Shown: positions 33,121 to 45,308 of the stretch, in pieces
Position numbering within the stretch: the stretch's first letter is position 1
Layout of the letters: the number at the start of each line of letters is the position of its first letter
DNA from: Sarocladium kiliense
Lineage: Eukaryota > Ascomycota > Sordariomycetes > Hypocreales > Sarocladiaceae
Assembly (NCBI GenBank): GCA_030734395.1
Contig: JAUZTG010000048.1
Span: 372,001 to 436,000 of the forward strand
DNA: 64,000 nt
Reading direction: 5' to 3'
Notes under the pieces: model-generated
Told to the model about the DNA's origin: nothing
The model's input: the letters and a program-made list of their open reading frames with translations, nothing else
Database searches by the model: none
Made by a program: the position numbers and the translations under genes

Positions 33121-35391
33121 TTATGCTGAGGACTGTTTTGTCAGCCTCCTGGATGCTCCCTGTGGCGGCTGAGATCTTACCACTGCCCTCATCCCCAGTG
33201 CCGCTGCAATATCGGAGTTCGCCATCGCCTTGGAAAGCTCCGTGCTAGATTGTTCATCCTTCAAATCCGTATTCGCACCGCTTGCGACCAGGATTGTGAC
33301 CATGTCCACATTCTGCTTCATGAGTGCCATCACAAGTGGTGTCCTGCCCTTTTTGTCGGTCAGGTTGACATGCGCTCCGCTTCGGATGAGCAGCTTTGCG
33401 AGTGCCCGCTCGTCCTTCTCTACGGCATACACCAGCAGTGTCACATCTTGGCGCATGGCTGACGGGTTGGCGCCGTGCCGTAGCAGTAATTGGGTCATCT
33501 CCAGGCTACCGCTCTCAACTGCGAGCCAAATGCAGGGAGTTGACCATCCGACTGTTGTGGCATGCACATCGGAACCTGCCTCTAGAAGTGTGCGCACGAG
33601 CTCCAGCTTCTTCTCCGGTGTTGCTCTGTTGTCCTTGAGGGCCGGAATAAGAGCGGACTGTCCTGTGAGGTCCCATGCGTTGGGATCCGCACCACTGTGT
33701 ATCAGCTTCATGGCAAGGTCTGCCTTGCCCTTTTGAATGGCTTCAATCATGACAGTCGTGCCATTGATTGTGCGCCCATTCGGATCCGCCCCTCTCTCTA
33801 CCAGAAGCTCGACCATAGCAAGGTCTCCCTTCTCTGCTGCAACAGCGAGCAAGGAACTGCCCGTCATGTCCGTAACGTTGACCTTGGCACCATGCTCGAT
33901 CAGAAGCTTCACCAATGGGAAATTGTTCTTCTTCGCTGCTAGCACAATGACAGGCCGTCCACTGATAGACGAAACGTTGGCGTTCGCACCGTTTTCAAGT
34001 AGGAACTGGATGCCAGCCAAATTACCCCCCGAGACAACATCAACGAAGTAAGGCTGCCCAGACGTGTTCCGTTGGTCCACACGAGCTCCCTTCGTCAAAA
34101 TCGCTCGTGCTACGTCGAGGCTGCCCATTGACGCTGCAAAGAAGAGTGGCGGCATCTTCGACCAGCCGCTACCACTGACATCGGCTCCAGCTTTCAGTAA
34201 AACCTCAGCAGCGAGGCCTTGGTCCGCTCGGATGGCGCAGTGTAGGGGAGAGTCCCCATTTTCGTCCCGGCCATTGATATTGGCACCGTGCTTTAGTAAC
34301 CCTGCCACCTGCTGCACATCGCCATTGGTGACAGCCTGGCACAATGCAGATACTAAAGGGTCTGGCTTAGATCGCAGGGATGAAGTGAGTGCCTTGAAGG
34401 AGCGAGTCAACGATGATAGCGAGGACATGTCCCACGCATTGCCCGAGCTTGACCCTGCCTGGCTTGAGCTGGCCTGACTCGAACCAGCCTGCTCGGGGCT
34501 CACCAGGCTTAGTTCCGTTGGTGAGAGAGTGTGGCTGTATGGTCCATCGCTTCGTGGCAGGTGCGTTATGGAGCTACTTGATGAAGCTCGTTCGCGCGAG
34601 CTGGGCGAAAGCAAGGCAGGGGGTGTTGAGGGAGGTGGCATTGATGGGGAAGGAATCGGTGCTTTCTCAGGCACTGGGGGAGGTGCTGATTCGGAGAGCG
34701 AAGGAGGTTCGTAAGGTGGTGGTGCATCGACATCGAGGATTGCAGGGTGCTTGCCACTGCTTTCTGGAGGAGTGTAGGCTGGAGTATCTTTCTCAGCAGG
34801 CGGTACGAGCCCGCTTGAGAGGAGAATGCTGTTCGTAGCCGCTGCAGTCTGTATCGTCCGGTCGGCTGTTTCCATGATGAAGCGTCCTCGCGATGCGTTG
34901 AGACTTGTATCCTGCCCTTCGCGATCCTCCCTAAATCATGTCAGCAAAGTAGCACAACGTTATAGCTGGCAATCGTTCGTGACTTACACCCGCAAGATCT
35001 CCTCCAGGTAGGCAAAGACATCGTTGTACGATTTAAGTAAGGCTTGTTGGCTCCAGAGAAAGTGCCAATTGACATCATGTAGCGTGTCTGATGTCAATCG
35101 CATTAGCTGCTTCGTCAGAGCAGCGACGCTCGGTTCGCAGGAACCGAAGTACTGATTGAGACATCCTTGCAGCCGCGGGGTCATCGACGGGCGGGAGTCT
35201 AGGGCGAGGTGAAGGGCCGTGCTAAGCTGGCCGAGCTGCTCAATCTGAGCAGCCAGAGGGTTGAGGGCTTCGGCAAGCTCAGGTGTGTCCTCATGCTGGG
35301 CAAGCTCTTCCGCTGCTGCAAACGCGCGATGCTGGACGGTCAGAGCGAGCGAAGTCACTCCCGCAGGAGAGAAACCGTCCATAACATCCAT
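33121..35391 (-). CDS. Ankyrin-repeat protein with helical N-terminal domain, 737 aa
   Basis: Two exons, 35391-34988 and 34930-33121 (2,214 nt). Residues 1-135 form a helical domain rich in Ala and Leu (for example LSTALHLALDSRP and SCEPSVAALTKQLMRLT) resembling the N-terminal domains of fungal NOD-like and ankyrin proteins, though this match is only by pattern. Residues about 140-320 are Pro/Ser-rich and probably disordered, with runs of PPPYEPP and SSQASSSQAGSS. From about 335 on there are eight or more ankyrin repeats, e.g. GDSPLHCAIRADQGLAAEVLLKAGAD, ELLVERGADPNGR and LLIRSGAHVNLTDKKGRTPL. The protein is a likely scaffold. It lacks a catalytic or NACHT domain, so a role in heterokaryon signalling cannot be claimed. 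Confidence 0.85.
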
Positions 35392-36127
35392 GCCAGTGAG
35401 GGGTCGAAGGTGGAACGTGCGGGATGTCAGGAATGAGAGCTGGGAGAGCAGGAAATGCTCAAGAAGTTGGATCCTCCAGGAACAGGAACGGGCCTGCGGT
35501 CATCGACATGGAGGCGATCGCGATAATTATCGAATTTGGATGGGACCGATGGCGTATGATGGCCGCCGCGCTGGGCTATCGTCGCATCGTGGGGTAGCTG
35601 AGCTCAGGTTACGTACGCTTGGGGCTGGGGGCACGCATAAGATGACGAGGCCCTAGGCGCCGAAATCACTACCCTGCAAGCCGCTATCCACCTTCACCAC
35701 CAGGACAAGGCTCACGTACCCTCGCGTCACCAATCGTATCGCGTTATTATGCTTGAAATCTTTGCCGCAGCCTTGCATATGGTGTGGCAGTTGGAAATTA
35801 GAGATATTTCTCTCCTACCTTATCTGCACGAAAACGACGCGTCTGACGTATCAAAATGCATCCTAGCAGGTCCCCGTGGTGGACTTGTGAACTGCCTTGC
35901 CAGTCGCAACGTTCCCAAGGTACGCAACGATCAAGATTGCCAAACCCACGCGATTGCTTTGGAAGGTTTGCAGATAGGAGACTATTGTGACCCTCATGGG
36001 CAAGACGTTTTACCTCATAACCTGCGACAGCATTGCCACCAGGACCTGACGCACCATCTCACGGAGTTGATCTGAAGAACAATGGTTCAGTTATTCTTGA
36101 CGAGTGCTTGGATAACGCTACGCCTGT
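35392..36127. other. Intergenic, no gene seen
   Basis: Open frame 35749-36075 has no domain. Region lies between the ankyrin gene start and the CE16 gene end. Confidence 0.45.
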
Positions 36128-37124
36128 CTAGAAGAAGATGCCATCGAATGCAGCCGCAACCTCCTTCGCCATCAGCCTGTGCATCTCGATGCCAGGGTGG
36201 AGAGCATCCCACCAAAGACAGGACACGCCGTCCATGTTGTAGCACATGTTGTCCGGAGCACCGTACTTTGCCGGGTTGTCAAGTGCCTCGTTGAAAGGTT
36301 TGTCAGAGTCGATCAGCTTTACTATAGCGTCGGGGTTGGCTTCGGCGAATGCCGTCATGCCAGCTGTCAGATTGCTGTTGAACAAGTTGATGCTGTTCTG
36401 GATCCGAGCTTGACCTTCCTCCGGCTCTGCCATAATCATCGGTGCACGTAGCAGCGCTGGCAAAGTCAGTTTCGTGGGGAAGGACCATTCCAAAAAGGAA
36501 CTTACGAGGCTCGGTGATGGCAAAGAAGTATCTCACACCTGGGTCCGCATCATACAAGATTTGGAGCTGCCTGATGTAGCTCTCCACGATGGCACCAACC
36601 GGAGCATCCTGGTCGCGCTCCCAGTACTCACTCAAGATGTCATTGGTTCCGTACAAGACGCCAGCGAGAGTGTTCTCCGATGTGTAAGGAATCTCAGGAA
36701 CCGTTGCCTCCCAGAGCTCCATTGACTCCGTAAAGCTACGGATGTCATCGAAGTACCCGGGAATGATGTTCTTATCGACAATGCCACCAGAGAATGCATA
36801 GTTGTATCCCAGAGTCAACGATGTATTCAGCTCCGTGGTGAGGACGCCAGCCCAGTTGATACCTCCTGAACGAGTACGGCCAGGGAAAGGCGGATTGCCC
36901 AGCGGCTGCTCGGGAGATGGTTGCTCACCTTCCGGCTCATACTCCGACGTCGTGAACGAGTCGCCGCTGTGCAACCTGTCAGTCATATTTTCGACGCAAT
37001 GTTGGATGCGTACTGTCACTAACAAGAAGAAGATGCGCTTAGTCGAGTATGACGACGCATGAGCACAACGCACGAAGGCTGCACCGATGGCGAGTGAAGA
37101 CAAAAGCATCTTGAACAGCATCAT
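36128..37124 (-). CDS. Secreted SGNH/GDSL esterase, carbohydrate esterase family 16-like, 299 aa
   Basis: Three exons: 37124-37024, 36975-36506, 36456-36128 (900 nt). The N-terminus is a signal peptide (MLLSSLAIGAAFVRCAHA). Catalytic features of the SGNH fold follow: the block I Ser in HSGDSFTTSEY, the block III Asn in GTNDILSEYW, and the Asp/His pair in WWDALHPGIEMHR near the end. GNPPFPGRTRSGGINW after block I and the GYNYAFSGGIVD region are typical of fungal CE16 acetylesterases. The enzyme probably removes acetyl groups from plant cell-wall oligosaccharides outside the cell. The first intron (48 nt) was placed so that FFLL joins HSGDS, which restores the usual spacing. Two in-frame Met codons at 37124 and 37121 make the exact start uncertain by one residue. 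Confidence 0.85.
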
Positions 37125-38173
37125 GTCTCCCGGCCGGAGGTTGCAACGCCAGATCACAGAGATAGAGAGACAAGAAGCATCAGGATCTCCCATACTATCG
37201 TTCTATATACAATTTCACGATGCCGGAATCCATATCAGCCCTAGTCGCCCCCGCTGCTTATTCGCATTGATACCTTCCCAATCAACACAAGTCGATCCAT
37301 TTTATTGCTCTATCGACCTGCTTCTTATGACCCGTCAGAGCAGCGGGGCGGGCGTCCTTTCTCGGCAAAGCGACAGCCTCAGGGGATGCCAGGCGTGTGC
37401 GATCGGCTCGAGCCCGAATAACGAATAAGAGAAATCAAGAAAAGGGTTTCTAACACATTGGCACGCCGGTGGTTTCATCAGACGGCCATGAGCATTCCAC
37501 CACCGAAGCTGCAACCTCAAACCTTTGGAGACCACAATTAGAGTTGCAAATCAAGTCACAAATCACTGCGTAAGGGAACGTCAGCAAGCTTCAAATGGGA
37601 CCGTAGGTCTTTGTGTATTTCCAGGCGTGGTCCGGCGAGAATCCGTCGTGACACATGATTCAATTCCACTCACGCCAAGACCTCTCTGGACCAGGTTTCT
37701 CGAATCCTTCCAGTCCTAGTTTTTTTCTTCCACTTCGCTAAGGGATGTGGAATAATGGCTGATTAATAGGCAGAAAGTCGCTCGCCTCACTCTTGGACAG
37801 GGCCAGCCAACGCCGAAAGTGCCTGCCGGCTGCCCGGTCTTCTACGTGTGAATGGCATCTGGTTCGCCCGGGCTTCAAAGTCAGCCTTAAAGCCCCGCCG
37901 AAGCTTCGCTCTGTGGGCATGCGCTCAGATCCAGACCTGGGGCTGAGATGTGTGCCCGTGGGGGAGCTGATGTTGTGTTGGTGTGCAGGGGGCTGTGCTG
38001 GGCGATCTAGCCGCCCGCGGCACACGCACATTGACAAGTCATGGCGATGCACCGACAATCGGAGCTGCATGGTTAGAGATGTACATGAAGGCTTCAAAGA
38101 ACTTACTACGATCCCGTCTCTTTGTGGGAGACAAGCCATCAAATTCGACGACACTTGACGCTGCTGGGTGAAG
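37125..38173. other. Intergenic, divergent promoter region
   Basis: No supported open frame between the CE16 gene (minus) and the large ZZ-like gene (plus). Frames at 37738-38208 and 37793-38158 overlap on opposite strands and show no domain. Confidence 0.45.
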
Positions 38174-41048
38174 ATGCCTTCACTGGGGTCTCTCTTCCAG
38201 TCTGCCACTTACGCAGCTGCCCAACCATCAAGTGGAAGCCATGTCACTGATGCGCCGGATATTCCTAGGGAGGACATAGGCCTCGCCAATGTTCATCTCG
38301 AGCGTGAAATGCTGAAGATGTACTGGGCAGGCGTCCGGCGAGAGCTTGAACACATTCTCTTGACTCTTAAGCGCTGGCAGGTGAAAGAGGAGTTCGCCGA
38401 TATGGTTCTCGCAGATGAGACCGACACTCATATTCATGGTTACGATACATTCCTCGACTCGGTCAGCCACAGCTCAAGACAATTTACAGAACGCAACAAC
38501 CGCGCGCTGGAGACTCAAGTGGATCAAACACCATCACGGGACACATTGCCGACTTACAACGAGGCCCTTCTAAACCGCGGCTGGGACATTTTCAACGAAC
38601 TCCAAAGCCATGATGTTCGGGAAACGATTAGGAACACTTTGGATATGGAAGATGCTGCGCCTGACATACTTCGGCGAAGGGCTCGCATGCTCCTTCAGTC
38701 AGCGCAATTCCTCGACATCGACAAGATCATAGAATACCGAGATCCCGAGAAACTCGTTTCGTTTTGGAAACGGCCAGCACCACCGCAGATTGATAGCAAA
38801 GGTTCTGGAAATGGAGATCTACCAACCTTCTCACCGAGAACCTGTGTCGAATGTCATGTCGCTATACGCGGCTGTACGTTCGTTCATGTGGAGGAGCAAT
38901 CCTTTACTATGTGTGAGACATGCTACCGGGCTCGACATTATGGCCAAGTCGAGTTTACCAAGCGTTACAAAGAGTCGTGTCTTCACCGCGACCTGGATCC
39001 AGAAACAACAAGGAAGCTTTGTTATTGTAGCGATGTACAACGCAGGGATGAGAACGGACGCCCTCGTCCACTCTGGCCCATCAATAGCGAAGCCAAAACT
39101 GACAAACACCTCGACGGCGGAAGTGGTGATAGTACTAACGGTAAGATTCGTTGCCGCCTTTATGAGCTACCGGACATGGTTGCCGAAGCAAAGTATGCCG
39201 GAACCCGTACCAAGGTCGACAAGAACACGACGCTCGATAGCGAGCTCAAGAAGGCGATGCGTGAGGCCAGGCAATTGGACTTCGCGGCAGCTAAGCAAGC
39301 ACGCGAGAAAAGCCGGCCACCTCGTAGCGGCTTGACAAGACTTGGGAACACCTTCCAGTCAAGCGTGGCTGAGTATGGAAAGTCTTTCGGGTATACCGAA
39401 TCGACCCCAGAGAATATTCCCATCTATTTGCGGTCGATTACGGACAAGTATCCGTATGGCAATGTCCACATGGCGCTGCGCTTTGGCCCAATCATCATTG
39501 AGAACGGTGTCGCAAAGTAAGTATCTCAACGACATATTGCCTGGTTGTGCAGCTCTAACAGTCTTCAGTACTCATGGTGGAGTGATCATCACCAGTCGAG
39601 ACCCGCCTCACCTTCAAGTCCTGCGCGATTCTGACGACAGCATAACAGATACGCTCCTACTGGCTGGAAAGTCGGAGCGCCGTCTGTACTCCCAGAAGCG
39701 ACCAAGGACTTCGAAGAGATACAAGGCAATGATGAAACAGGTCGTCGGAGGTGCCTTCTGCGGTTTCTTTGCAGACCACTTGGAGGAGGAGATCGTCGAT
39801 GTGATACTACGGGAGAGCCGTAACCTTGTGGATGAAGGCATAAGCGCCTCGGAGAAGGCGACCCTCCTCAGTCATGCGACAAAGCGCCTGATGGACAGGA
39901 TTCAGACGTATCTGGCGCCTCGGGTCGAAGCATACGTTGCCAGTATTGCAAAAAGGCTCGTTAGTCCCAAGGTCGATCTTCACTGGACATTCCACTCCAA
40001 CAACTGCCAGACATTCTGCGACAACTTGATTGATCGCAACTTATTTGGACCACTGTTTGCGCCTGAACAGCCTGTTGATTACGCGACAGAACGTCTTCTA
40101 CCCAGGCAACTCTACCTGATGAGTTTTGTGTGCCGTCCTGGCGCTTATATCAAAGCTAAGACGCGGTCCAAATTCGATGTACCGAACGGGCTCACAGAGG
40201 AGTACCTCTTCAAGTTTCGCTATGGCCGCCACGACGAGTCAGACATCATAGACAGTCTCTGCGAGTACTGGTACGATTGGGGTGCGTTTGAGTCGGGTAT
40301 CTACCCTTACCAAGATGTCTTCCCTTGGGATTGTACGGAAGCATACGGACGGTACCCGATCCGGTGCAGCGAGTGCAACATCGCGAAGCATGTCTGGGCC
40401 TTCCCATTTGACTCTTGGTCGATTATCTCTCTCCATCTTTCACGTGGCCGACAGCTATACCCTCAGCACGCTTTCGTACCTGGCTCAGATTTAAACAGAG
40501 AGCCTGCGACGACAGCACCGGGCGAAGCTCCCAACGGCCTCATGTCCGATCTGCAATGGTTCCAAAATCGCCTAAATATCCTTTTAGGTCAGGACGCCCT
40601 TCTCCGAGCGGCCGTCGCCATGGCTCGCTGTTCGACCTTCCGCGAATCTACCCTTTGGCTCAGCCAGCAAGAGGACGAGACCAAAGACCGCCTCAAGCTC
40701 GGTGGAATACATCGCGCGCAACCCTTCAGCCATCACTTCGAAAAGGGAGCTTTCCACCAATACTTCGTCGCCGAGTGGTCTCACCTTACACGCCAGCAGC
40801 GAATTAAGGCGTACGAGGAGCTGAGAGATTGGAAGGCTACGAGGAGAGATGTCAAGGATAACAAGGCTGATAGTGGAGGCGGCGGGGGTGGTTGTGGTGG
40901 ATTCGTGTGCGGTGTGTATGCCGCTGGCTGTGCTGCTGGGTGTCAAGCGGATGGACAGGATACTTGTGGCTCGAATTGTGTGTCAACTTGCAGCGGTGGA
41001 GATGGTGACGGCGGAGATGGGGGCTGTGGTGGTTGTGGTGGAGGATGA
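38174..41048 (+). CDS. Unassigned 940-aa protein: ZZ-like zinc finger, candidate papain-like His/Cys pair, Gly/Cys-rich tail
   Basis: Two exons, 38174-39516 and 39569-41048 (2,823 nt). The start is ATG 38174; the frame two codons upstream opens with GTG. Residues 1-220 are helical and charged. Residues about 222-275 hold a ZZ-like finger: CVECHVAIRGC, then MCETCYRARHYG and later Cys and His residues. Residues about 425-445 read YPYGNVHMALRFGPIIIENG and residues about 585-605 read DLHWTFHSNNCQTFCDNLID. The His-strand context and the NNCQTFC helix resemble the His and Cys sites of LRAT/PPPDE-type thiol hydrolases, with a longer insert between. A Cys/Trp-rich section follows (WDCTEAYGRYPIRCSECNIA). 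The last 70 residues are mostly Gly with nine Cys. I do not recognise a named family. Enzyme activity is an inference, and the tail could bind metal or be lipidated. Confidence 0.8.
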
Positions 41049-41189
41049 AATGATGAGACGGACATGACGAGTTATGAAAGCCGGTTGTGCTCAATTCCAG
41101 AATCGCTGTTCTATCGCTACCCAAGTGCAAACCCAAACACTGTGTTCCTGAGACGCCTATTCGGCAACGTTCCTTTCATCTTGCCCCAT

Positions 41190-41876
41190 TCAGGCATATC
41201 GACCCTGATCCGACAATCGATCCGAGGCGCTGGCAACCGGCTTACGGGTTGGCGCACCAGGGGACTGGTTTGTATATGAGTATGGCTCATACTGTCGAAC
41301 AGCTGGAGGCAAAGGTACCTCGGAGATCTGATGGCTATACGGCTCGTAGTGTTGGGAACCGTTCGCAATAGCAGGCGGCGCCTCATAGGCCACGCTGTTG
41401 TATCTCTTGACGACTCGGTTTTGGTGAAAGGCCACACTAGCGTAGATAAGCAGACCGATGAACGCTGCGTAGGCAATGCTGTTGAGAATGATGTTCATGT
41501 TATTCTTTGGCCCAAGCATGGTCAGAACGAATAGAGCAGTCCAGATAGCCGTCTGGACGATATTGACGATGAGGAAGAAGCGTAGGCTGAGGGTCCTTCT
41601 TGCGCGCTTGACCACGCAGACGATGTCGAGAATGAAGCAAAGGGCAACGACAAGCAGAAGAGCGACATAGATGGCGATGAGCTTGAAAGCACTTGTGTGG
41701 CCATACTTGCGCCACAGGTCGAAGTATTTGTTGTCGTTGGCCCCGATGAAGACGAGTGCGATGATGAGAGTGACGAAGTAGAAAGCGAGGACGGCGAGAC
41801 GAACGACGTAGAAGGGAACAAGAACACGCTTCAAAAGGTCAGAGCCGTTGGGAAGCGCCCGAGAAGACTCCATCAT
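41190..41876 (-). CDS. Four-helix membrane protein, MARVEL-like arrangement, 228 aa
   Basis: Single exon. Four hydrophobic helices are clear: around residues 20-46 (VPFYVVRLAVLAFYFVTLII), 63-88 (FKLIAIYVALLLVVALCFIL), 100-121 (FFLIVNIVQTAIWTALFVLT) and 129-150 (ILNSIAYAAFIGLLIYASVA). A cytoplasmic tail of about 75 residues follows, rich in Tyr, Pro and Ser with two similar YEPYS motifs (HYEPYSHQ and QYEPYSYT). The N-terminus has no signal peptide. This is the layout of small fungal MARVEL-type or tetraspan proteins of the plasma membrane or secretory vesicles. Function unknown. Met codons at 41876 and 41873 are both possible starts. Convergent with the preceding gene (141 bp between stops). 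Confidence 0.78.
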   Translation of the reverse strand: MMESSRALPNGSDLLKRVLVPFYVVRLAVLAFYFVTLIIALVFIGANDNKYFDLWRKYGHTSAFKLIAIYVALLLVVALCFILDIVCVVKRARRTLSLRFFLIVNIVQTAIWTALFVLTMLGPKNNMNIILNSIAYAAFIGLLIYASVAFHQNRVVKRYNSVAYEAPPAIANGSQHYEPYSHQISEVPLPPAVRQYEPYSYTNQSPGAPTRKPVASASDRLSDQGRYA

Positions 41877-42817
41877 GTGGAACTGTTGGGTATGTGGCCG
41901 CGGCCTTGACGAGAAGGACGATGATCAGGTCGTGTAAGTCGTGTAGAGACCCCAGGGAGGGAGAGGAAGACAGACGCAGAAAGAGAGTGAAAATCCTCAC
42001 GATGGGCAATGAGCGGCCAACAGCTGAGTACTTGTATTGATTTCAGAATCCGCGATACCCCTTGTTCCGTATTCATCGTGAGCCTGGTAAGGCTGCCTGG
42101 GCTTGTTGCACGGCGGCAAGGATTCGCAACAGCGACCAGGAATGCGGGATCATGGCACAGCACAATATCAACCGTCACCAACGGCGGCGCTTACAGTCTT
42201 AAGATGCAACATGGTGCAGCAGAATGGCTCATTTTTTCTGATGCGGCCAACAACCGACGACCAACAGCAGCAGCACGGGAGACCAATCACACAGGCTAAT
42301 GGCTGGAGATGGCTTGATATCTGAGACGTAGGAACCAACATCGTTAATGGAAGACTCAAAAGGAAGATGTCGGTGAAAGCGCTCTAAGCACAACCGACGG
42401 ATGAAATTAGAACGACAAGCGGAGAGCGGTCGTTTCTCTAAGCCTAGTCAATCTCTATCTATCGCGGTTCACGATTCCACCCAGACAGCAGCCAAGACCA
42501 GCGCCGCCCCATCATTTGCACTGTTTTCAGCGATCGAATCCTCGTTGTAACCTAAGCTGCGCCGCTCTATTTCCGAGGCGATGCCTGTGGAACCATGCTC
42601 CCAACAGACGCGTGTTGGCTGAGTCGAACAATGCCTGTCCTGCAATTTACAAAGGCACGAAACACCATGCTTAACCTCGCTTTCACCGTAAAGTGCATCA
42701 TGACATGCTTTGCCTCTAATCACAGCAGCTCGAAGAGACATTGACGTGAACAATCACAATTGTTGGGTATTCTATGATTCGTGAATGCTTAAAACTTACA
42801 GGCTAGGCTGGTGACAG
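41877..42817. other. Intergenic, no gene seen
   Basis: Upstream of the four-helix gene and downstream of the next. The minus-strand frame 42469-42753 has no domain or intron support. Confidence 0.45.
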
Positions 42818-44414
42818 TCAACACAATTGGTGTCCCTGCCAATGACACTCATGACCTCCCGTCTCGCAGATGAACCATCTCCTCTTGCCCTTCCCAAGCG
42901 ACTTCTGACACTCTCCACACCATAACCTCCCTCCACGAGCCTTCCGCAGCGCATCGGCATCTCTCCTCTCCCTCACGGCAGAGACATCGTCATTCCGAGG
43001 GAGTAGATTGCACGATCTGCATAAGGCTATGTCCGTGGAGATGAGATCCCGCTTGGAACATTGCTTCCAGCAATCATTGTGCTGAACTGAGAGGTCGTCG
43101 GAACGTTGAATGGCTTCCTTGGGAGGAGGCAGAGCGGGTGCGCGAAGGAGGTAGCAAGTTGTGCATACTGCGAAGCAACTTGTAGCATGAGTCTTGGTGC
43201 GTGGCTCTGGAATATTGCACCTAAGTTGTTGGCATGCCTAACGAGACGAAAGAATCAGCAGCTGGGCAGGGAACAAGACGTATTGAGCACATGGGACTTA
43301 CCTTGCAGATCATACGTGCGCAAGCCCAGCACTCGCTCTTCTCACCACCAATGCAAGATGCCTCGCAGAAGAGCTGAAGCCGCTTCTCGTTGGGCATCCT
43401 CTTGTCTCCTCGGATGCTCTGCCGAACAGCCTTTGAAGCACGTGATAGATTGGTGATGTCGACAAAGTGAAGATGTCTTGCGATCTTCTCAGCGATGGTA
43501 TCATCCGCGAAGACCTCGTGCAACCGTGGGCTCTCGCTCAACAGCTTTGCGGGCATCAATTGCTCCAAATCATATGCTTCCGGCCCTTTCTCTCTCAGCA
43601 AGGACACCTTGTGTCTTGGCGGTGCCTTGTGAAAGACGAGATAGAGGACGTATCTCACGATGCGCGGATATGCGATCACTGGAATGAAGATAACTGATTG
43701 GAAGATGGCCAGGATCCTAACAAGAGAGTTAACAATGGTTCGACTTCGCCATTTGGAGTCCTTACGCTGTCATTATGGCAAGAATCTGTGTCGTCACAGC
43801 CCTTGAACAGACCCTCTTGACGTTGGCATACATGATGTGGCTAATCGTCTCGAGATCTGTTCCACCGAGTCTGTTCCATCTGCAGCCCGCATAACCGAGA
43901 GGGACATGACTGTAGCTCAGAGCTGTCGCAGTGATAATCATGCCCACGAACGTAAGCTCAATGGCAACGATGTAGAAGAAGGTCCGGCTGCGGAACCCGG
44001 AAGCGGCCGTCAGCTTCTTATCTGGGGCGACAGAATTGATTCTATCGCTGAAGAGGAAGCTGAACAGTGACCAAAAGAACAGAAAGATACCCTTTGAAGA
44101 TGAGTCTTAGCACCCGAGGCGTCCGCCTAAGATATTTCCCACACGCGACGACTTACAAAGATGCCATGAAATGCCTGGCCGAGGGCAAAGTTTGTCAGGC
44201 CCGGATAGTCCAGCCCGTCACTCCTACGTAATATATCGAATGTTTCGAGAGCGATGCCACCATAGAGACCGTATGCGATGACGGTGAAGAACTTGAAGCT
44301 GTTCAAGGTCGATGCATCCTTGGTACATGCCACTAGTAAGGTTAAAAGGATAGAGACAACCCAAAAGAAGCAGTATGCCCCCAAGATATCCTTGTCTTGC
44401 TTCACTCCCAACAT
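42818..44414 (-). CDS. Multi-TM protein with F-box-like segment and Cys-rich C-terminus, 472 aa
   Basis: Four exons: 44414-44157, 44091-43766, 43716-43302, 43237-42818 (1,419 nt, phases consistent). Residues 1-225 contain about six hydrophobic helices, e.g. YCFFWVVSILLTLLVAC, FFTVIAYGLYGGIALET, FFYIVAIELTFVGMIITATA and AIFQSVIFIPVIAYP. A cytosolic part follows with an F-box-like helix-turn pattern at about 264-305 (TIAEKIARHLHFVDITNLSRASKAVRQS). From about 318 there are many Cys pairs: CWACARMICKAC, CFAVCTTC, CRSCNLLP, LWCGECQKS and a last CETGGHECHWQGHQLC. The fourth exon starts at the TCGTTAG acceptor, the one that keeps this Cys-rich frame open. Some fungal F-box proteins carry a similar Cys-rich tail, but a multi-helix membrane domain fused in front is unusual. 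Role in ubiquitin ligation at a membrane is inference only. Confidence 0.72.
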
Positions 44415-45308
44415 GATGGGCAGTGGCTCAACGCGATGACAGGTGCTCGTAGACTGGTTGCATGCGAGAGTTCACGCAGGTTGCGATCACCAGAGGTTGA
44501 GAAAGGAGAGCTCGGAGATCGTGACGGGGAAACTCTTCGTCTCCTATGAGACATCCTCAATTACCACAGGCGAGCCTTGCGATGTCGGTGCTGCTCAAGG
44601 CGTTGTGACTGTACCCATTCGCCAAGTGGCTGAGGCTGTAACGACAGGTTCACAGACAATAAATGAGGGAGATGGCCGCCTTGCTGGACGCCTGCTGCAG
44701 GGATGGCTAAGCGGGACAGGGAGGGTGGCTATGCAGCTGAGCGAAGCGATCATCCAGTTCTGGACCAAGCTTCATCCTGCAGGTCGTGCGCGCGTGGCTG
44801 GCAGAGGCAGCCCCGGCTGTTTCGATCTGCGGCTCAATTGCTGCCCAGCGCATCATGTGAGCCTAGTGGATTTCAGCATTTCATTTCGTAAGAGCGCCAG
44901 TTCCGAGACTTGATCTGCCTTCTCGAACGTCCTGGGGATGGGGGGTTTGGTACACTTTGCAGAGGCAGCTGAAAGAATGCCTTGGCCCTTGGTTTATTTA
45001 GCGACAATCGCTGAGAAGATCCCACTGCAGACTGTTGTGCTGAACTCTCATCTACCCGTCGACAGTTCGTTTGGAGCTCGATTAGCTGTTGGGCCTGTGA
45101 CGAGACTATGGCAACTATCTACATGTGACATTAGCTTTTTCCGCCTGAGACGATCCCCCTTCTTGTATCTTCTACGGTCTTTTCGACTGGGCGAGAGGGT
45201 CGCAGACAGTCTTGACTGCGAGATTGAGAAGGCCTGAACTTACTCTGCACATCCGATCGAGACGTGTCGCGAATAGCCTATTGATCTGCGGCCTGAATAT
45301 ACTTTGTT
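44415..45308. other. Intergenic, no gene seen
   Basis: The plus-strand frame 44443-44913 (156 codons) is the longest here but has no recognisable domain, signal peptide or splice context. Confidence 0.4.

Noticed and set aside
44443..44913. 156-codon plus-strand frame
   Set aside because: No domain, signal peptide or splice sites; probably chance.
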